A DNA stretch of 64,000 nt from Helicobacteraceae bacterium (GTDB lineage Bacteria > Campylobacterota > Campylobacteria > Campylobacterales > Sulfurimonadaceae): the NCBI GenBank assembly GCA_027023805.1, contig JALVUF010000034.1:42511-106510 (forward strand), written 5' to 3'. The number at the start of each line of letters is the position of its first letter. The first letter of the stretch is position 1. This document shows positions 55,144-63,521 of this stretch, piece after piece. Below the pieces are notes generated by a model. That model worked only from the letters and a program-made list of their open reading frames with translations. It was not told where the DNA came from and made no database searches. The position numbers and the translations under genes were made by a program.

Positions 55144-56124
55144 CTAGTATGGATAAGTAGAGCGGTATCGACCTGTTACCAAAGGTCTGCTTGGTAATGC
55201 AGTATAATCAGCCATTGAGCCGTTATATGCTCTTGTATGTTTTAGTCCTACAACATACTTTAATGCAAACCATGCTCCTGAGGCAAAGTGTCCTGTATTA
55301 CAATAAGTCATAATCGGCTTGCCGTTTAGCTTAAATCCATGTTTTTTAAGAAGTTTCACATCACGCTCTCTTGGAGATATATAATAAACACCATCTTTTT
55401 TGTACTCAAAATCACCTACAAAAAATGGAAGTGCACCTGGAAGATGCCCATATGCCTGAAGTCTAGTATCTGGGCGTACTTTCATAATACCAAAGTAATG
55501 AGACTCATTTGGATGTCCTATACCTCTTGCATCAAGAAGTTGAACATTGTGAAGAGTTACCGCTTCATCAACGCGAGGCACGGTTGCTATGTTTGAGAGA
55601 TTAAATCTTTTAATTACAAAATGTCCTTTTTTTACATGAGGTACTGTTGTTGTTAATCTGCCGCCGTCATGCTTCCATCCTGTAGATCCGCCGTTTAATA
55701 CCGCAACTTTATTATGTCCGTAATAAATCGTTGTGTACGCGGCTAATGCGGCACCCGGAAATCCGTGTGAAGATTTGTTGTTCGCAACATAAACAATTAC
55801 ATCATTATTGTTCACTCCGGCTTCTCTCATAGTTTTTGTAAACTTGCTCGGTGCTGCAATGTAACCCGGAATTGGCCTATGAGTATGCGGGTTCCAATAT
55901 CTGCTCTCTCTAAATTTTTGTCCCAGAGGCATACTGATTGAACCTGGTATATGACCCATTTTATACAACTTTGCTTTTCTTGTATCGATAACTACTAAAT
56001 GCTTATTACCTAAATGCTCTTTTAGCCAATGCTCGCTTACAATATGATCACGCGGTACTGATAAAGCCAATAAACTACTGGCAACTACACTAACGGCCAC
56101 TATCCCTGAAACTACCTTTTTCAT
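55144..56124 (-). CDS. Periplasmic thiosulfate sulfurtransferase (two-domain rhodanese)
   Basis: A 326-residue secreted rhodanese. The signal peptide (MKKVVSGIVAVSVVASSLLA) leads to two rhodanese domains. The first contains VVIDTRKAKLYKMGHIPGSI without an active Cys; the second has LLDARGIGH and the active loop MTYCNTGHFASG, with the catalytic Cys near residue 276. It transfers sulfane sulfur from thiosulfate or polysulfide in the periplasm, and sits beside the YedE pair and near the sox genes. A TATAAT box with a strong AAGGA site upstream suggests its own promoter. Confidence 0.9.
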   Translation of the reverse strand: MKKVVSGIVAVSVVASSLLALSVPRDHIVSEHWLKEHLGNKHLVVIDTRKAKLYKMGHIPGSISMPLGQKFRESRYWNPHTHRPIPGYIAAPSKFTKTMREAGVNNNDVIVYVANNKSSHGFPGAALAAYTTIYYGHNKVAVLNGGSTGWKHDGGRLTTTVPHVKKGHFVIKRFNLSNIATVPRVDEAVTLHNVQLLDARGIGHPNESHYFGIMKVRPDTRLQAYGHLPGALPFFVGDFEYKKDGVYYISPRERDVKLLKKHGFKLNGKPIMTYCNTGHFASGAWFALKYVVGLKHTRAYNGSMADYTALPSRPLVTGRYRSTYPY

Positions 56125-56180
56125 AATCTTCCTTTTCGTTAAATTTTATAGAGCAAGCGCCTACTCAAAACATACCAGTC

Positions 56181-56186
56181 ATTATA
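56181..56186 (-). promoter_or_regulatory. -10 box (TATAAT) for the rhodanese gene
   Basis: On the minus strand TGTATTATAATGACT lies about 57 bases before the rhodanese start. It lies in the 115-base gap between the rhodanese gene and the Cys-tailed small gene, so the rhodanese can be expressed separately. Confidence 0.45.
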
Positions 56187-56239
56187 ATACATTTTAAGTA
56201 AACGCTTGACCTTGTATGATTTTTACTATGAATTGCTCT

Positions 56240-56575
56240 TTAGCAACCCATAGAGTCATCACTTGAGTCACTTGGTGCAGGAGCGGCAGCCGGTTGAGAT
56301 GGTTGTCCGTTTGGCTGATACTCTAGTTTTAAAGCATTTTGATAGCTTATAAAACCTGCATTATCCATAGGATTAGCCTGAATTGCAAGCTTTGCATTTT
56401 TTATTGCACCTTGAATGTTATTATTTGCCAAATCATTAGCAGATAAATTAACATACTTTGTTACCATCGCTTTTTGTGCGCTTAATTGAGCATTACCGCT
56501 TTTAAGCGAAACTATAGACAGTGTAACTGCCGCCAATATCAATACTATACCGACAATTGCCGAAATCTTTTTCAT
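56240..56575 (-). CDS. Small membrane-anchored protein ending in Cys, coupled to YedE pair
   Basis: A 111-residue protein with an N-terminal membrane helix (about 4-24), a TPR-like helical segment (ANDLANNNIQGAIKNAKLAIQANP) and a Pro/Ala/Ser-rich tail that ends in MGC, placing Cys111 at the very C-terminus. The start overlaps the last YedE half by 4 bases. The family is not known to me. The position and the terminal Cys suggest a sulfur-handling role at the periplasmic side; this is inference only. Confidence 0.6.
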   Translation of the reverse strand: MKKISAIVGIVLILAAVTLSIVSLKSGNAQLSAQKAMVTKYVNLSANDLANNNIQGAIKNAKLAIQANPMDNAGFISYQNALKLEYQPNGQPSQPAAAPAPSDSSDDSMGC

Positions 56576-57168
56576 ATATCTTCTCCCTTTTTATCTCTTA
56601 TAGATTTCATTGTATTCATAAATATACCTAGACCTATCACTATTGCCAGCGTTGCCAGATATCCTACATATATATTACCGCCTATAAGCCTGTTTAATGT
56701 AAATCTTCCGATATTTGAACCATTTGCAAAATCTATAAAACTATGAAAATTTATAAAATATACAAACATTCCTGCGAGCATACCCAAACCAAATACTACA
56801 GCATCAAGTCTGCCGACAGCTGCACCGACTATTGCAGTTCCGGGACACCATCCAGACATTATCATGCCAACGCCAAATATCAAACCACCTACTAAATACG
56901 GCCATACAAAAACAGTCGGTATAAAAACATGGGGAAAATCAACCCAGCCAAAATAAACTGCTATAATCATCCACGTGGCAGATGTTATAATTGCGCTAAT
57001 CATCATCTGAGGAACTCTTAAATTCCGAAAGTAAAACGTAGGTGCGATATGGATCGCTCTTGCAAAACCTGCACGCTCTACGATAAATCCAAAGGCAATA
57101 CCAATTAACAAACCATAAAAAAGGTTTAAATTGCTTGTAATTGCCCCTGTAGTAAATAACGGTAACAT
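56572..57168 (-). CDS. YeeE/YedE (DUF395) family half-transporter, second unit
   Basis: A 198-residue membrane protein with five or so helices. The YeeE/YedE hallmark loop GWCPGTAIVGAAVGR contains the conserved Cys, and GFIVERAGFARAIHI lies near the N-terminus. In TsuA/YeeE proteins this Cys relays thiosulfate through the membrane. It follows the first half-protein by 12 bases, so two half-size genes replace the single gene of other bacteria. The stop overlaps the Cys-tailed gene. Confidence 0.87.
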   Translation of the reverse strand: MLPLFTTGAITSNLNLFYGLLIGIAFGFIVERAGFARAIHIAPTFYFRNLRVPQMMISAIITSATWMIIAVYFGWVDFPHVFIPTVFVWPYLVGGLIFGVGMIMSGWCPGTAIVGAAVGRLDAVVFGLGMLAGMFVYFINFHSFIDFANGSNIGRFTLNRLIGGNIYVGYLATLAIVIGLGIFMNTMKSIRDKKGEDI

Positions 57169-57180
57169 TCATCAACCTCC

Positions 57181-57696
57181 TTAGTTAACATTTTTCCATT
57201 GATTTTTAAATAGCGGAGCTATTAAAAAGCCTGTGCCAAAAATTGCCAGCATAAATATCCAAGAACCGGTAGAAAAAGTTGATGCACCATCTAATGCCTG
57301 ACCGCTTGTACAACCTCTTGCGAGTCTAGTTCCTGCAGCAATCAACATCCCGCCTAAAAAAGCCCAAAACAATCTTTTATATGTAGGATATCCCTCCGCC
57401 TTATCTACACCGCCTTTAATTCTACCGGCAAATGCAGCACTTATATACCCACCTAAAAATAGACCCAAAAACTCAACAACTGTCCAGTTTGCTAAAGCAT
57501 TAGCCCCGTTATGTAAATAATGAGATGCATAAGCATTTGAAGAAAATGCAGAATCATACAGATATGTTAATTCTGCGGTAATTCTTGAAAACGCACCACT
57601 AGCCCCCATCCCTTGACCTGCTACAATAAACGATATAAACAAAGCAGTGCCTAAGAAAAATCCACCTACAAACGGATTCCAATATTTGTTTTTCAT
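57181..57696 (-). CDS. YeeE/YedE (DUF395) family half-transporter, first unit
   Basis: A 171-residue membrane protein with the family motif RLARGCTSGQALDGASTFSTGSW, containing a conserved Cys. N-terminal helix FVGGFFLGTALFISFIVAGQ and two others follow. Together with the second half it would make the complete importer for thiosulfate or another sulfur compound. No promoter is obvious; the preceding 306 bases hold no gene. Confidence 0.87.
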   Translation of the reverse strand: MKNKYWNPFVGGFFLGTALFISFIVAGQGMGASGAFSRITAELTYLYDSAFSSNAYASHYLHNGANALANWTVVEFLGLFLGGYISAAFAGRIKGGVDKAEGYPTYKRLFWAFLGGMLIAAGTRLARGCTSGQALDGASTFSTGSWIFMLAIFGTGFLIAPLFKNQWKNVN

Positions 57697-58002
57697 TTTA
57701 ACTTATCCTTTTTAAGCCTAATCTTTTCAAGACTCAGGCTGTTGTTGATAAAAATTATATCGAACTTTTATCAAAAAAAAAATAAACCTAAACTTTAATT
57801 CTAGTTATCTTAAAGTAAAAAAAGATAAATTAAATTAAATATATATTTTAAATTGTTTCGATTAATTCCTTAAATAAGGACTATGACAAAACCGGTGTAT
57901 AAACTTTTATAAGAGCGTGTTATTATAATAAGCAATCTGTACTATAACATGCCTTTTTTTATTAAATAACAAATAGTTTTAAATGCTACTTTTTGTAACA
58001 AA
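57697..58002. other. 306-base AT-rich intergenic region
   Basis: About 80% A+T. I find no reading frame, repeat or RNA signature. A run of A/T words at 57770-57890 may hold the promoter for the YedE operon (minus strand). The right end, AACAAATTAATACGG, runs into the DsrE-like gene's stop codon. Confidence 0.5.
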
Positions 58003-58440
58003 TTAATACGGTGTTACGTCTATCCATCCTGCCTGCTTTTTCTCTAATACGTCCGCAATACCAAATTTAACATAATCTACGCCTTTGATAAACTGCTTTT
58101 TTTTCCATCCCATAGTCTTCATGGTATTTTCACAAACAACAAATTTTACTCTATAATTCATCAATGATTTTATATGAGTTAAAGCCAATTTGTTATAATT
58201 TTTCATAAGTACTTTATCCCCTTTGCCGTATGCAATGACAAGAACTGATAATGAATCCGGTGGATACAGGGATAAAAGATTATATATTGCACCAAGAGTG
58301 TGATGCACCGTATGATAATTATCAACGTGAAGTTTAATCAACCATTTTCTTGGGTGGATAAATGTAGGTTGTGGATTACTAAAAGCCATATGCGCCATAA
58401 GGCTGATATTAACTATTACTAATAAAACTATTTTTTTCAT
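58003..58440 (-). CDS. Periplasmic DsrE/DsrF-like protein
   Basis: A 145-residue secreted protein of DsrE-like fold. It has a signal peptide (MKKIVLLVIVNISLMAHMAF), a KLHVDNYHTVHHTLGAIYNLL segment and a conserved Cys in FVVCENTMKTMGW, then GVDYVKFGIADVLEKKQAGWIDVTPY. DsrE-type proteins of the sulfur oxidation and sulfurtransferase systems carry such a Cys that holds persulfide. The location between the YedE pair and sox supports sulfur trafficking; no partner DsrF/H is present. Confidence 0.8.
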   Translation of the reverse strand: MKKIVLLVIVNISLMAHMAFSNPQPTFIHPRKWLIKLHVDNYHTVHHTLGAIYNLLSLYPPDSLSVLVIAYGKGDKVLMKNYNKLALTHIKSLMNYRVKFVVCENTMKTMGWKKKQFIKGVDYVKFGIADVLEKKQAGWIDVTPY

Positions 58441-58466
58441 ATTACACCTTTATCTATCTTAATATA

Positions 58467-59369
58467 TTATAAACCATATACAAACCAAAAATCTTTATAT
58501 CGCTCTAGTGTATTTTTTTGACGCTGTAAAAAATGCTCTTGTATATCAAATTCATCTTTTCCATATCCATCTTTATATTCTTGAATAAATTTTGCGTACA
58601 AGTCCTCTTTAATCGCATTGATTTTAAATGTTACTATATCATAGGTTGTATTATCAACCATCTTTTGTTTACGACTATGTTCATGCACGGTGATAGCTCC
58701 ATATCTTTTATCTTCAGGCAGAGTTAAGTTCATCTCAATATTGCTTCTCATAGTTGCAAATGTATTTTCAAACTGTTTGATAGGTATCGATAAATCTTTA
58801 ACTATTAATGCCCTGTTTTGGTCATATCCCCAATCACCCTCTAAATTTAAATCAAGACCAAAGACCTCTTTTATAACCTCTTTTACTCTGCCGACTTCTT
58901 TTATATCTTCAAAGTCAATTATATTTTGCTCCACCTTCATCCCTTTTAAAATCGTTCCGCTCTTTACTATCTTACAATACAGACCTCTATCATTTTTGAT
59001 TAATTTTGGTAACCTTTTATCATAAACTGACAAATGATTACATATAGTACACTTTTGCATTATCTGTATTTGCGCATTGCCTATTGTTAATATATCGCCT
59101 AATCGTAAAATATTTGTATTAAAATCAAGCAGTATATTTTCGCCTAAACTTCCATAGTCAATCTCTATACCGGAAGCTCTGGCGATTTCGTATGCTTCAA
59201 TGCCCGTAATTAAAACCGTTGAGTCAAGATTCTTACCTGCAAACTTATCACCTTTAATGCCATATCCTTCAATGAGCTTTAAATTCTTTACAATTGGACG
59301 AATCTGACCTTGGTAATCACTAGATGCACTAAAAATTTCTATTACCGTGCCTAAGGTTTTATTATTCAT
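58467..59369 (-). CDS. MOSC-domain protein with an uncharacterised C-terminal domain
   Basis: A 300-residue protein. The N-terminal ~140 residues form a MOSC domain (GQIRPIVKNLKLIEGYGIKGDKFA, GSLGENILLD, GDILTIGNAQIQIMQKC with its conserved Cys). MOSC domains bind molybdenum cofactor or sulfur. The remaining ~150 residues (VIKEVFGLDLNLEGDW, RYGAITVHEHSRKQKM, EHFLQRQKNTLERYKDFW) are unrecognised. I set the start at ATG 59369, with GGAG 6 bases upstream; the ATG at 59414 has none. Confidence 0.75.
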   Translation of the reverse strand: MNNKTLGTVIEIFSASSDYQGQIRPIVKNLKLIEGYGIKGDKFAGKNLDSTVLITGIEAYEIARASGIEIDYGSLGENILLDFNTNILRLGDILTIGNAQIQIMQKCTICNHLSVYDKRLPKLIKNDRGLYCKIVKSGTILKGMKVEQNIIDFEDIKEVGRVKEVIKEVFGLDLNLEGDWGYDQNRALIVKDLSIPIKQFENTFATMRSNIEMNLTLPEDKRYGAITVHEHSRKQKMVDNTTYDIVTFKINAIKEDLYAKFIQEYKDGYGKDEFDIQEHFLQRQKNTLERYKDFWFVYGL

Positions 59370-59495
59370 AGTAACTCCGTATATAGTTTTTTTAAAGTAG
59401 ATTAAATTGGTCATAACAAAGAAGATAAAATAGAGTGATTATAAATTTTGCAGATTCAAAAGTTTTTACAACAGAGTATAACTCTATTGTAAATA

Positions 59496-61280
59496 TTATG
59501 ACTTATTTTTACAAGATGCCCAACCAAGATTACCCTTAATACCTATAACATCAGGCGTATAGACTTTCAGATTGTCTCCAATGTGCTTAATATTTTTAAG
59601 ATACTCTTCAACGATATCCCATACCGGTTTACCTGGGGCTTGTGATTTTACAGTTGCCCAGCCTGAAACAGTATATTGTTTATTTGGCTCAATTCTAGTT
59701 CCATCTGATAAGTGCATATCATGTATTCTGTGACCGATACTGTTTTTAGGAATAATCTTATAAGATATTCCGCCGGTTCGAATCATATCTCCACCTTGTT
59801 GGTAAAATGGATCTTTATTAAAAAGGTTATCTGCAACATCCTCTAAGATAAGTTTAATATCTTTACCGGTGTGCTTCTTGGTATATGTTTGCGGATATGT
59901 CATAGCGGTATTAGTCGCTAAATCCTCAAATCTCACATGATCTCCCGGTAAAACAGATGTACCCCATCTAAAACCTGGTGAAAATGAAATCTGCGCATCA
60001 TTTACTTCTCGTAGTGCATCGCAAATTATCTGATCAAAACTACCATTAAAATTTCCTCGTCTATAAAGAAGATGATCTGTTGTCGCAATGCTTCGCTGCA
60101 AGTCTGATTTAAAAGGCGCTCGCACGTCCTCAATATATTTTTTCATTCCCTTATCTTCTTCTACAACATCAGATAAAACAGGAAGCAATGTATATTTAAA
60201 ATTAACAATTTTTCCGCGTTGCACATCAAGATCTAAACATGCCAAAAATTTACCATTACTGCCGGCATTACAAACATGCGTAATCTTGCCATTTTTATTT
60301 TTTATAGGCATCGCTTCAGGCACCGCGTCATGCGTATGTCCGCCTAAGATAAAATCTATGCCATGCGTAACTTCTGCTAATCTTTTATCAACATCATAAC
60401 CGTTGTGTGATAAGACTATAACAGCATCAGGCTTTTCTTTAGCTCGAATGCTGTCAACTAAATCTTGCATATCCCTTGGGTGGATACCAAATGACCAATC
60501 AGGGATAAATCTTCCAGGGTTTGCAATTGGAGTATATGGAAAAGCTTGACCGATAACTGCAACTCTGGCATTTCCCAATTTCTTAATTGTATATGGTTTA
60601 AAAGCACGCCCCGTATTGTCATCATACATAGGTACGCCTTCCATTTGAGCCATTGGTTTTACAAAAACATTTTGAGCTAAAAATTCGCCTTTAAACTCTT
60701 TAATATTTTCTAAAACTTCTTTTTCAAGATAGGTAAACTCCCAGTGACCGACCATTGCATCAATGCCCAGTCTGTTTTGCGCACCAACCATATCCTTGCC
60801 TCTAGTCTGTAAAGCCGTCCAGCTACCTTGCCATGTGTCTCCACCATCTAGAAATAAAGTTTTATCTCGACCATAATTATCTCTTAAGAAATCTGCCATA
60901 GTTTTTATCTGTGCATAACCGCCTATTCTGCCGAATGCTCTGGCATAATCAACATAATTCACACATGTCATGGCATGAATTAATCTTTTATCACCCTCTA
61001 TACCAAAATATTTTACAAAATTTTGACCCGCTATATGAGGAGGTACATTATAATCAGCAAAAAACCCTAGGTTTTGGCTGGGTTCTCTAAAGTGAACCGG
61101 AGTTAGCTGGGCATGTGAATCAGTCATATGCAACAATCTAACATTACCAAAACTCTCTAATTTATAATAATCTTCAAGCCTTTTCATATTTGGCTCTCTT
61201 GTATGTGAGTTTGCAAAAACCGGCGCAGCCCCAAGCATTGCCAGCATATATACAAATTCACGTCTGCTTACTTTACTCAT
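59496..61280 (-). CDS. soxB: Sulfate thiol esterase SoxB
   Basis: SoxB hydrolyses the sulfonate group from the thiosulfate carried on SoxYZ, giving sulfate. The 594-residue protein has a Tat-like signal (SRREFVYMLAMLGAAP), a metallophosphoesterase domain (LLHMTDSHAQLTPVHF, GGDTWQGSWTAL, VGHWEFTY, LSHNGYDV, GGHTHDAVPEA) and a 5'-nucleotidase-like C-terminal domain. The dinuclear metal ligands (Asp, His, Asn, His) of the family are all in place. It is the last gene of the sox cluster, 13 bases after the lipoprotein gene. Confidence 0.96.
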   Translation of the reverse strand: MSKVSRREFVYMLAMLGAAPVFANSHTREPNMKRLEDYYKLESFGNVRLLHMTDSHAQLTPVHFREPSQNLGFFADYNVPPHIAGQNFVKYFGIEGDKRLIHAMTCVNYVDYARAFGRIGGYAQIKTMADFLRDNYGRDKTLFLDGGDTWQGSWTALQTRGKDMVGAQNRLGIDAMVGHWEFTYLEKEVLENIKEFKGEFLAQNVFVKPMAQMEGVPMYDDNTGRAFKPYTIKKLGNARVAVIGQAFPYTPIANPGRFIPDWSFGIHPRDMQDLVDSIRAKEKPDAVIVLSHNGYDVDKRLAEVTHGIDFILGGHTHDAVPEAMPIKNKNGKITHVCNAGSNGKFLACLDLDVQRGKIVNFKYTLLPVLSDVVEEDKGMKKYIEDVRAPFKSDLQRSIATTDHLLYRRGNFNGSFDQIICDALREVNDAQISFSPGFRWGTSVLPGDHVRFEDLATNTAMTYPQTYTKKHTGKDIKLILEDVADNLFNKDPFYQQGGDMIRTGGISYKIIPKNSIGHRIHDMHLSDGTRIEPNKQYTVSGWATVKSQAPGKPVWDIVEEYLKNIKHIGDNLKVYTPDVIGIKGNLGWASCKNKS

Positions 61281-61293
61281 TTTTTACCTTTTA

Positions 61294-61746
61294 TCAATAT
61301 TTAAAACCAGTACCCGGCATTGCTAGCTTCCAAGTTGATTTTGCCTCAACCTTCTGTTGTAATGCTGCAACTGCAAAAGCACAAGATCTCCAAGCGGCAA
61401 ACGCAACTGTAAATTTACCGCCTTTTTTGCCTTTTCTTGTATATACCTGTACTGTTTTTGAGCCATCTTTAATAGCCTGTTTCGTAGCTCTTATATATTC
61501 TGATGTCGGTACTCCAAATCTCATAAACTCAATACCCTCTTTAATATCTATCGGGTTGTATTTTTGGGCTAAAGTTAGTACCTTGTTTACACCATTTTTT
61601 TGAACATTGCAAGCATCTCTTACATGTAATTTCATTACGCTCACATATGGAGATTCTGACTGATTGGACGGCTTATAAAGCTTAGCGCACCCAAATAAAG
61701 AAAACCCAACCACTAACGCTAAAGATATATTAAATAAATTTTTCAT
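61294..61746 (-). CDS. SoxK-position lipoprotein
   Basis: A 150-residue lipoprotein: signal peptide with lipobox FSLFGC (Cys20), then a helical/beta domain with Cys in VRDACNVQKN and WRSCAFAVAAL. The gene lies between soxA and soxB, the place of soxK in Chlorobium sox clusters (soxXYZAKB). SoxK/SaxB stabilises the SoxAX complex there, but similarity of this sequence to SoxK cannot be judged by eye, so the name is withheld. The start is 9 bases after the soxA stop; the stop is 13 bases before soxB. Confidence 0.6.
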   Translation of the reverse strand: MKNLFNISLALVVGFSLFGCAKLYKPSNQSESPYVSVMKLHVRDACNVQKNGVNKVLTLAQKYNPIDIKEGIEFMRFGVPTSEYIRATKQAIKDGSKTVQVYTRKGKKGGKFTVAFAAWRSCAFAVAALQQKVEAKSTWKLAMPGTGFKY

Positions 61747-61754
61747 AGTAATCC

Positions 61755-62666
61755 TTATTTTCTAACACTTGGAGCATTAACTTTTATACCGTTTGACATA
61801 TATGCCATAAAGTATTCCAAATCACCCATCCATTTACTGTTTGGCTTATGCGGTACTTCACCTTGGTTTTTATTACAGCCCACTAAACGTTTTTCCAGTG
61901 TTCCGACATGTCCCCATTTTAACCTATATACAGGAAAGCCGGCGATCATACCCAGTAGTGGAGAGTGATAATCAGCCTTTGTTCTTTTACCTGCCCCTAA
62001 GACATGGCAAGTTGCACATGATAAATCTAAATATCCACGTTGTGAGTAAAATTCAATTTTACCTCGTCTATAAGCCTTTGCGGCTGCGGCACTTTGTATC
62101 TTAATATCAAATTTCTTGCCTGCTGCCGTTGTTTTACTTGCAAGGTATGACTCTAAATACGCCATCTTCATGCCGGTCATCTTCCAAGGCGATTCACTGT
62201 TTTTTATCAAACAATTATTTACCGCTTCAGACAGGGTTACGACTCTATTTGTTTTATCATCAAATTTTGGATATAAATTAGTAATCGCCGGATTTGGAAA
62301 GCATGTTGCAAATGAATTACCGTTAGCAAATTTTTTATGATAAAGCGCCTCACCGTTATCTACTGCATTATAAAAAGGAGGCAACATCATAAAGTTATCA
62401 AACTGAGCCCTGACAGATTTTACATAACCTGCATCACCCAATCCAAACTCTTGAAATGGAAAACCCCAAATAAAATTATGCTCTAATTCATTCTTTGGTG
62501 TATATGGAAAAAACTTTGCTGCTGTTTTAGGGTTTTTAAATTTTGCTTCCATATATTTTATCATGGCTGCTCTATCTTTTTTTGCTTGTGCATTGTATGG
62601 AGCGGCACTCAATAAACTGCACGACAAAAGAGTAAGAACTGATCCCGTTATTACTTTAGATAACAT
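61755..62666 (-). CDS. soxA: SoxA, cytochrome c subunit of the SoxAX complex
   Basis: SoxA (with SoxX) couples thiosulfate to the Cys of SoxY. The 303-residue protein has a signal peptide (MLSKVITGSVLTLLSCSLLS). It has one haem motif CATCH (Cys217-His221) and the active-site Cys264 in RLVGCNKNQGEVPHKP. The N-terminal haem of dihaem SoxA is absent: only ATCFPNP is at the matching place, so it is the monohaem form. It is 25 bases downstream of soxZ. Confidence 0.95.
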   Translation of the reverse strand: MLSKVITGSVLTLLSCSLLSAAPYNAQAKKDRAAMIKYMEAKFKNPKTAAKFFPYTPKNELEHNFIWGFPFQEFGLGDAGYVKSVRAQFDNFMMLPPFYNAVDNGEALYHKKFANGNSFATCFPNPAITNLYPKFDDKTNRVVTLSEAVNNCLIKNSESPWKMTGMKMAYLESYLASKTTAAGKKFDIKIQSAAAAKAYRRGKIEFYSQRGYLDLSCATCHVLGAGKRTKADYHSPLLGMIAGFPVYRLKWGHVGTLEKRLVGCNKNQGEVPHKPNSKWMGDLEYFMAYMSNGIKVNAPSVRK

Positions 62667-62691
62667 AGTATCTCCTTCTTTTTAGTCGTGA

Positions 62692-62988
62692 TTATCTTAT
62701 CTTGCCGGTGCTAACTTTACTTTTACCTTGTAGATCTTCCCATTTAATTGTTACGGTATCACCAGGCTTACCACCTTTGAATGAAAATTTGATAAATGGG
62801 TTTGCAGATACGAATTGGCTCATGGTCACTTCATATACAATCTCTTTGCCATTTAATTTAGCTACCATGTATGTGATAAAATTAGGTTTAATACTTTTTT
62901 TCTTAGCTACTTCATAACTAATTGACTTGTGCTGCGCCATTGCGATTACAGTTGTTACTCCACCGCTATTTCTTACCATCATTCTCAT
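62692..62988 (-). CDS. soxZ: SoxZ, thiosulfate carrier subunit
   Basis: A 98-residue SoxZ that pairs with SoxY to form the SoxYZ sulfur carrier. The immunoglobulin-like domain shows FITYMVAKLNGKEIVYE, SANPFIKFSFKGG, KPGDTVTIKWED and the end SKVSTGKI. There is no signal peptide, as in all SoxZ: it is exported in complex with SoxY. It lies 63 bases after the soxY stop. Confidence 0.94.
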   Translation of the reverse strand: MRMMVRNSGGVTTVIAMAQHKSISYEVAKKKSIKPNFITYMVAKLNGKEIVYEVTMSQFVSANPFIKFSFKGGKPGDTVTIKWEDLQGKSKVSTGKIR

Positions 62989-63051
62989 GTTTTTTCCTAT
63001 TTTTTTATTTTTATAATTTTAATATTATCAGTTAATTAAAGAGTTGATAAA

Positions 63052-63504
63052 TCAACCGCCACAACCGCCAATTGTAACTTTTACAGTTTTAGAGCCTATA
63101 TAAAGTTTACCGTCAACCTCAGCAACTACCTTTATCTCACCTGTCTTAGCCATCTTAATTCTAAGATCATACTTAGGGATACCATTTTTTGGTACATTAA
63201 ATACCGCAACACATGCATCTGGATCTACATCTGTAAATATAGCAACTGTACTAGCATTTAAATCAGTTGCTATAGAGATTGGAATAACCGCACCGTTTTC
63301 AGCAATATCTGGAGCTTTAACTGTAACATGCCCCTGTGTAGTTGTAGTTGTACCAAACAAATCTTGCATTGCTGCAGATGTTGTCTTTGCTTTCCATAGC
63401 TTTGGCATTGTTTTCTGATAATTCTCAGCACTCAATGTTGACGGTAATATTGCAGCTGCTGCTACTGCGCCTGCACTTAAACTTAAAAACTTTCTTCTTT
63501 GCAT
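63052..63504 (-). CDS. soxY: SoxY, thiosulfate carrier subunit
   Basis: A 150-residue SoxY. The Tat signal begins MQRRKFLSLSAG. The mature chain has the beta-sandwich fold with IAENGAVIPISI, CVAVFNV and ends in the swinging arm GGCGG with Cys148, the residue that carries thiosulfate/sulfane intermediates. The arm is complete and at the exact terminus. It lies 17 bases after soxX. Confidence 0.96.
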   Translation of the reverse strand: MQRRKFLSLSAGAVAAAAILPSTLSAENYQKTMPKLWKAKTTSAAMQDLFGTTTTTQGHVTVKAPDIAENGAVIPISIATDLNASTVAIFTDVDPDACVAVFNVPKNGIPKYDLRIKMAKTGEIKVVAEVDGKLYIGSKTVKVTIGGCGG

Positions 63505-63521
63505 CTATTTTTCCTTATATT

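Noticed and set aside
57697..58002. Replication origin or non-coding RNA in the AT-rich gap
   Set aside because: No DnaA-box clusters, dnaA/dnaN neighbours or stable hairpins; likely only promoter sequence.
58690..59025. 111-residue plus-strand ORF
   Set aside because: Antisense to the MOSC gene; no ribosome site or recognisable pattern.
61190..61603. 137-residue plus-strand ORF
   Set aside because: It runs antisense across the soxB start and the soxK-position lipoprotein, both well supported; composition is that of a shadow frame.
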